Shown in pieces: positions 13,540-14,086 of a stretch of 14,086 nucleotides of DNA. The position numbers and the translations under genes are program-made. The notes beneath the pieces are model-generated. The model saw only the letters and a program-made list of their open reading frames with translations. It did not search any database and had not been told where the DNA came from. This DNA comes from Thioalkalivibrio sp. (GTDB lineage: Bacteria > Pseudomonadota > Gammaproteobacteria > Ectothiorhodospirales > Ectothiorhodospiraceae), in the NCBI GenBank assembly GCA_003555285.1, contig PWGH01000032.1:1-14086 (forward strand). The letters are read 5' to 3'. Position 1 is the stretch's first letter. Every line of letters starts with the position of its first letter.

Positions 13540-14086
13540 TTATCCCGTGGCCAGGCGCGAGATGTCGGCGACCGCATCGAAGCGCGCCGCCAGACGCTCG
13601 AGCAGGGCCAGCCGGTTGCTGCGCAAGGCTGCATCGTCGACCATCACCATCACATCGGTGAAGAAGGCATCCACCGGCGCACGCAGGCCGGCAAGATCCT
13701 CCAGCGCACCGACGTAATCGCCCCGCTGCACCGCGGCGTCGACCCGCGGCTCGATCGACGCGAGCGCTTCGAACAGGAATTGTTCGGCCGGCACCTCGAG
13801 CCGTTCCGGCACGACTGCGGCACCCCGTTCGGTGTCCGCCCGGCGCAGCAGGTTCTGGATCCGCTTGTTGGCCCCGGCCAGCGCTTCCGCTTCCGGACGT
13901 TGCCGAAACTGCTGCACCGCCCGGACCCGCTGCACGAAGTCCAGTGGCCGGTCCGGATCGACCGCCGCCACGGCCTCGAAAACCTCCGGCGCGATGCCCT
14001 GATCGAGCAGATAGCCGCGCAGCCGCTCGAGGATATAGGCGCGGACCCGCGGTATCGCCGCCGTGGCCTCGGGGACCCGCTCGGCG
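13540..14086 (-). CDS. glyS: Glycyl-tRNA synthetase beta subunit, C-terminal part
   Basis: The frame is open from the window edge to the TAA at 13540-13542, giving the last 181 residues. They begin AERVPEATAAIPRVRAYILE, followed by ERLRGYLLDQGIAPEVFEAV, and continue through ANKRIQNLLRRAD and FFTDVMVMVDDAALRSNRLALL, all hallmarks of the C-terminal DALR-like tRNA-binding region of bacterial GlyS. The beta subunit pairs with GlyQ to charge tRNA-Gly. An apparent GTG start at 13971 is internal. The N-terminal part and glyQ should lie to the right. plsC follows seven bases after the stop. The genome also carries tRNA-Gly(CCC), 12.6 kb to the left in this window. Confidence 0.95.
   Translation of the reverse strand, partial: AERVPEATAAIPRVRAYILERLRGYLLDQGIAPEVFEAVAAVDPDRPLDFVQRVRAVQQFRQRPEAEALAGANKRIQNLLRRADTERGAAVVPERLEVPAEQFLFEALASIEPRVDAAVQRGDYVGALEDLAGLRAPVDAFFTDVMVMVDDAALRSNRLALLERLAARFDAVADISRLATG

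Overview
This is a high-GC stretch of an ordinary bacterial chromosome, most likely from an autotrophic gammaproteobacterium. A class I phosphoribulokinase points to Calvin-cycle carbon fixation. The thiS-thiG-trmB order, the Tas-type aldo/keto reductase and glyS followed by plsC all fit Gammaproteobacteria. A sulfur-oxidising Chromatiales/Ectothiorhodospiraceae-like host is my inference from gene content, since no marker gene in the window proves it.

Left part (1-2890): the minus strand carries the 5' end of a tRNA (probably Thr), a cysteine-free Irr-like Fur-family regulator whose promoter overlaps a dyad, and tRNA-Gly(CCC) with a good promoter. Divergent from that tRNA is a plus-strand thiS-thiG-trmB unit: sulfur carrier and thiazole synthase for thiamine, then tRNA m7G46 methyltransferase. 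Next is a 423-bp gene-free patch (2891-3313) packed with repeats: four copies of a 7-mer, a second short tandem, a perfect 22-bp inverted repeat 178 bp end to end, and a 12-bp palindrome.

Middle (3314-7237): a two-domain universal stress protein on the minus strand is divergent from an SLC13-type transporter with two cytoplasmic RCK_C domains. The transporter gene is followed 24 bp later by phosphoribulokinase (prkB) and a clear intrinsic terminator. The shared 285-bp intergenic region holds a 12-bp direct repeat and a dyad around a candidate promoter. This suggests that transport of an anion and Calvin-cycle flux may be co-expressed, but the substrate is unknown.

Right part (7295-11793, plus strand): an unrecognised 153-aa protein is translationally coupled (ATGA overlap) to a stand-alone FIST-domain sensor protein. 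These are followed by a tas-like aldo/keto reductase, a TatD/YjjV-family metal-dependent hydrolase, and TcdA, the tRNA t6A dehydratase.

Right end (11859-14086, minus strand): the C-terminus of glyS (glycyl-tRNA synthetase beta), a PlsC-family acyltransferase, and then a 300-aa protein whose motifs run collinear with the type VI secretion sheath protein TssC but which lacks its C-terminal part. No other T6SS gene is visible. This orphan sheath-like gene at the end of a glyS-plsC unit is the most unusual item here. I saw no CRISPR array, prophage or transposase gene.
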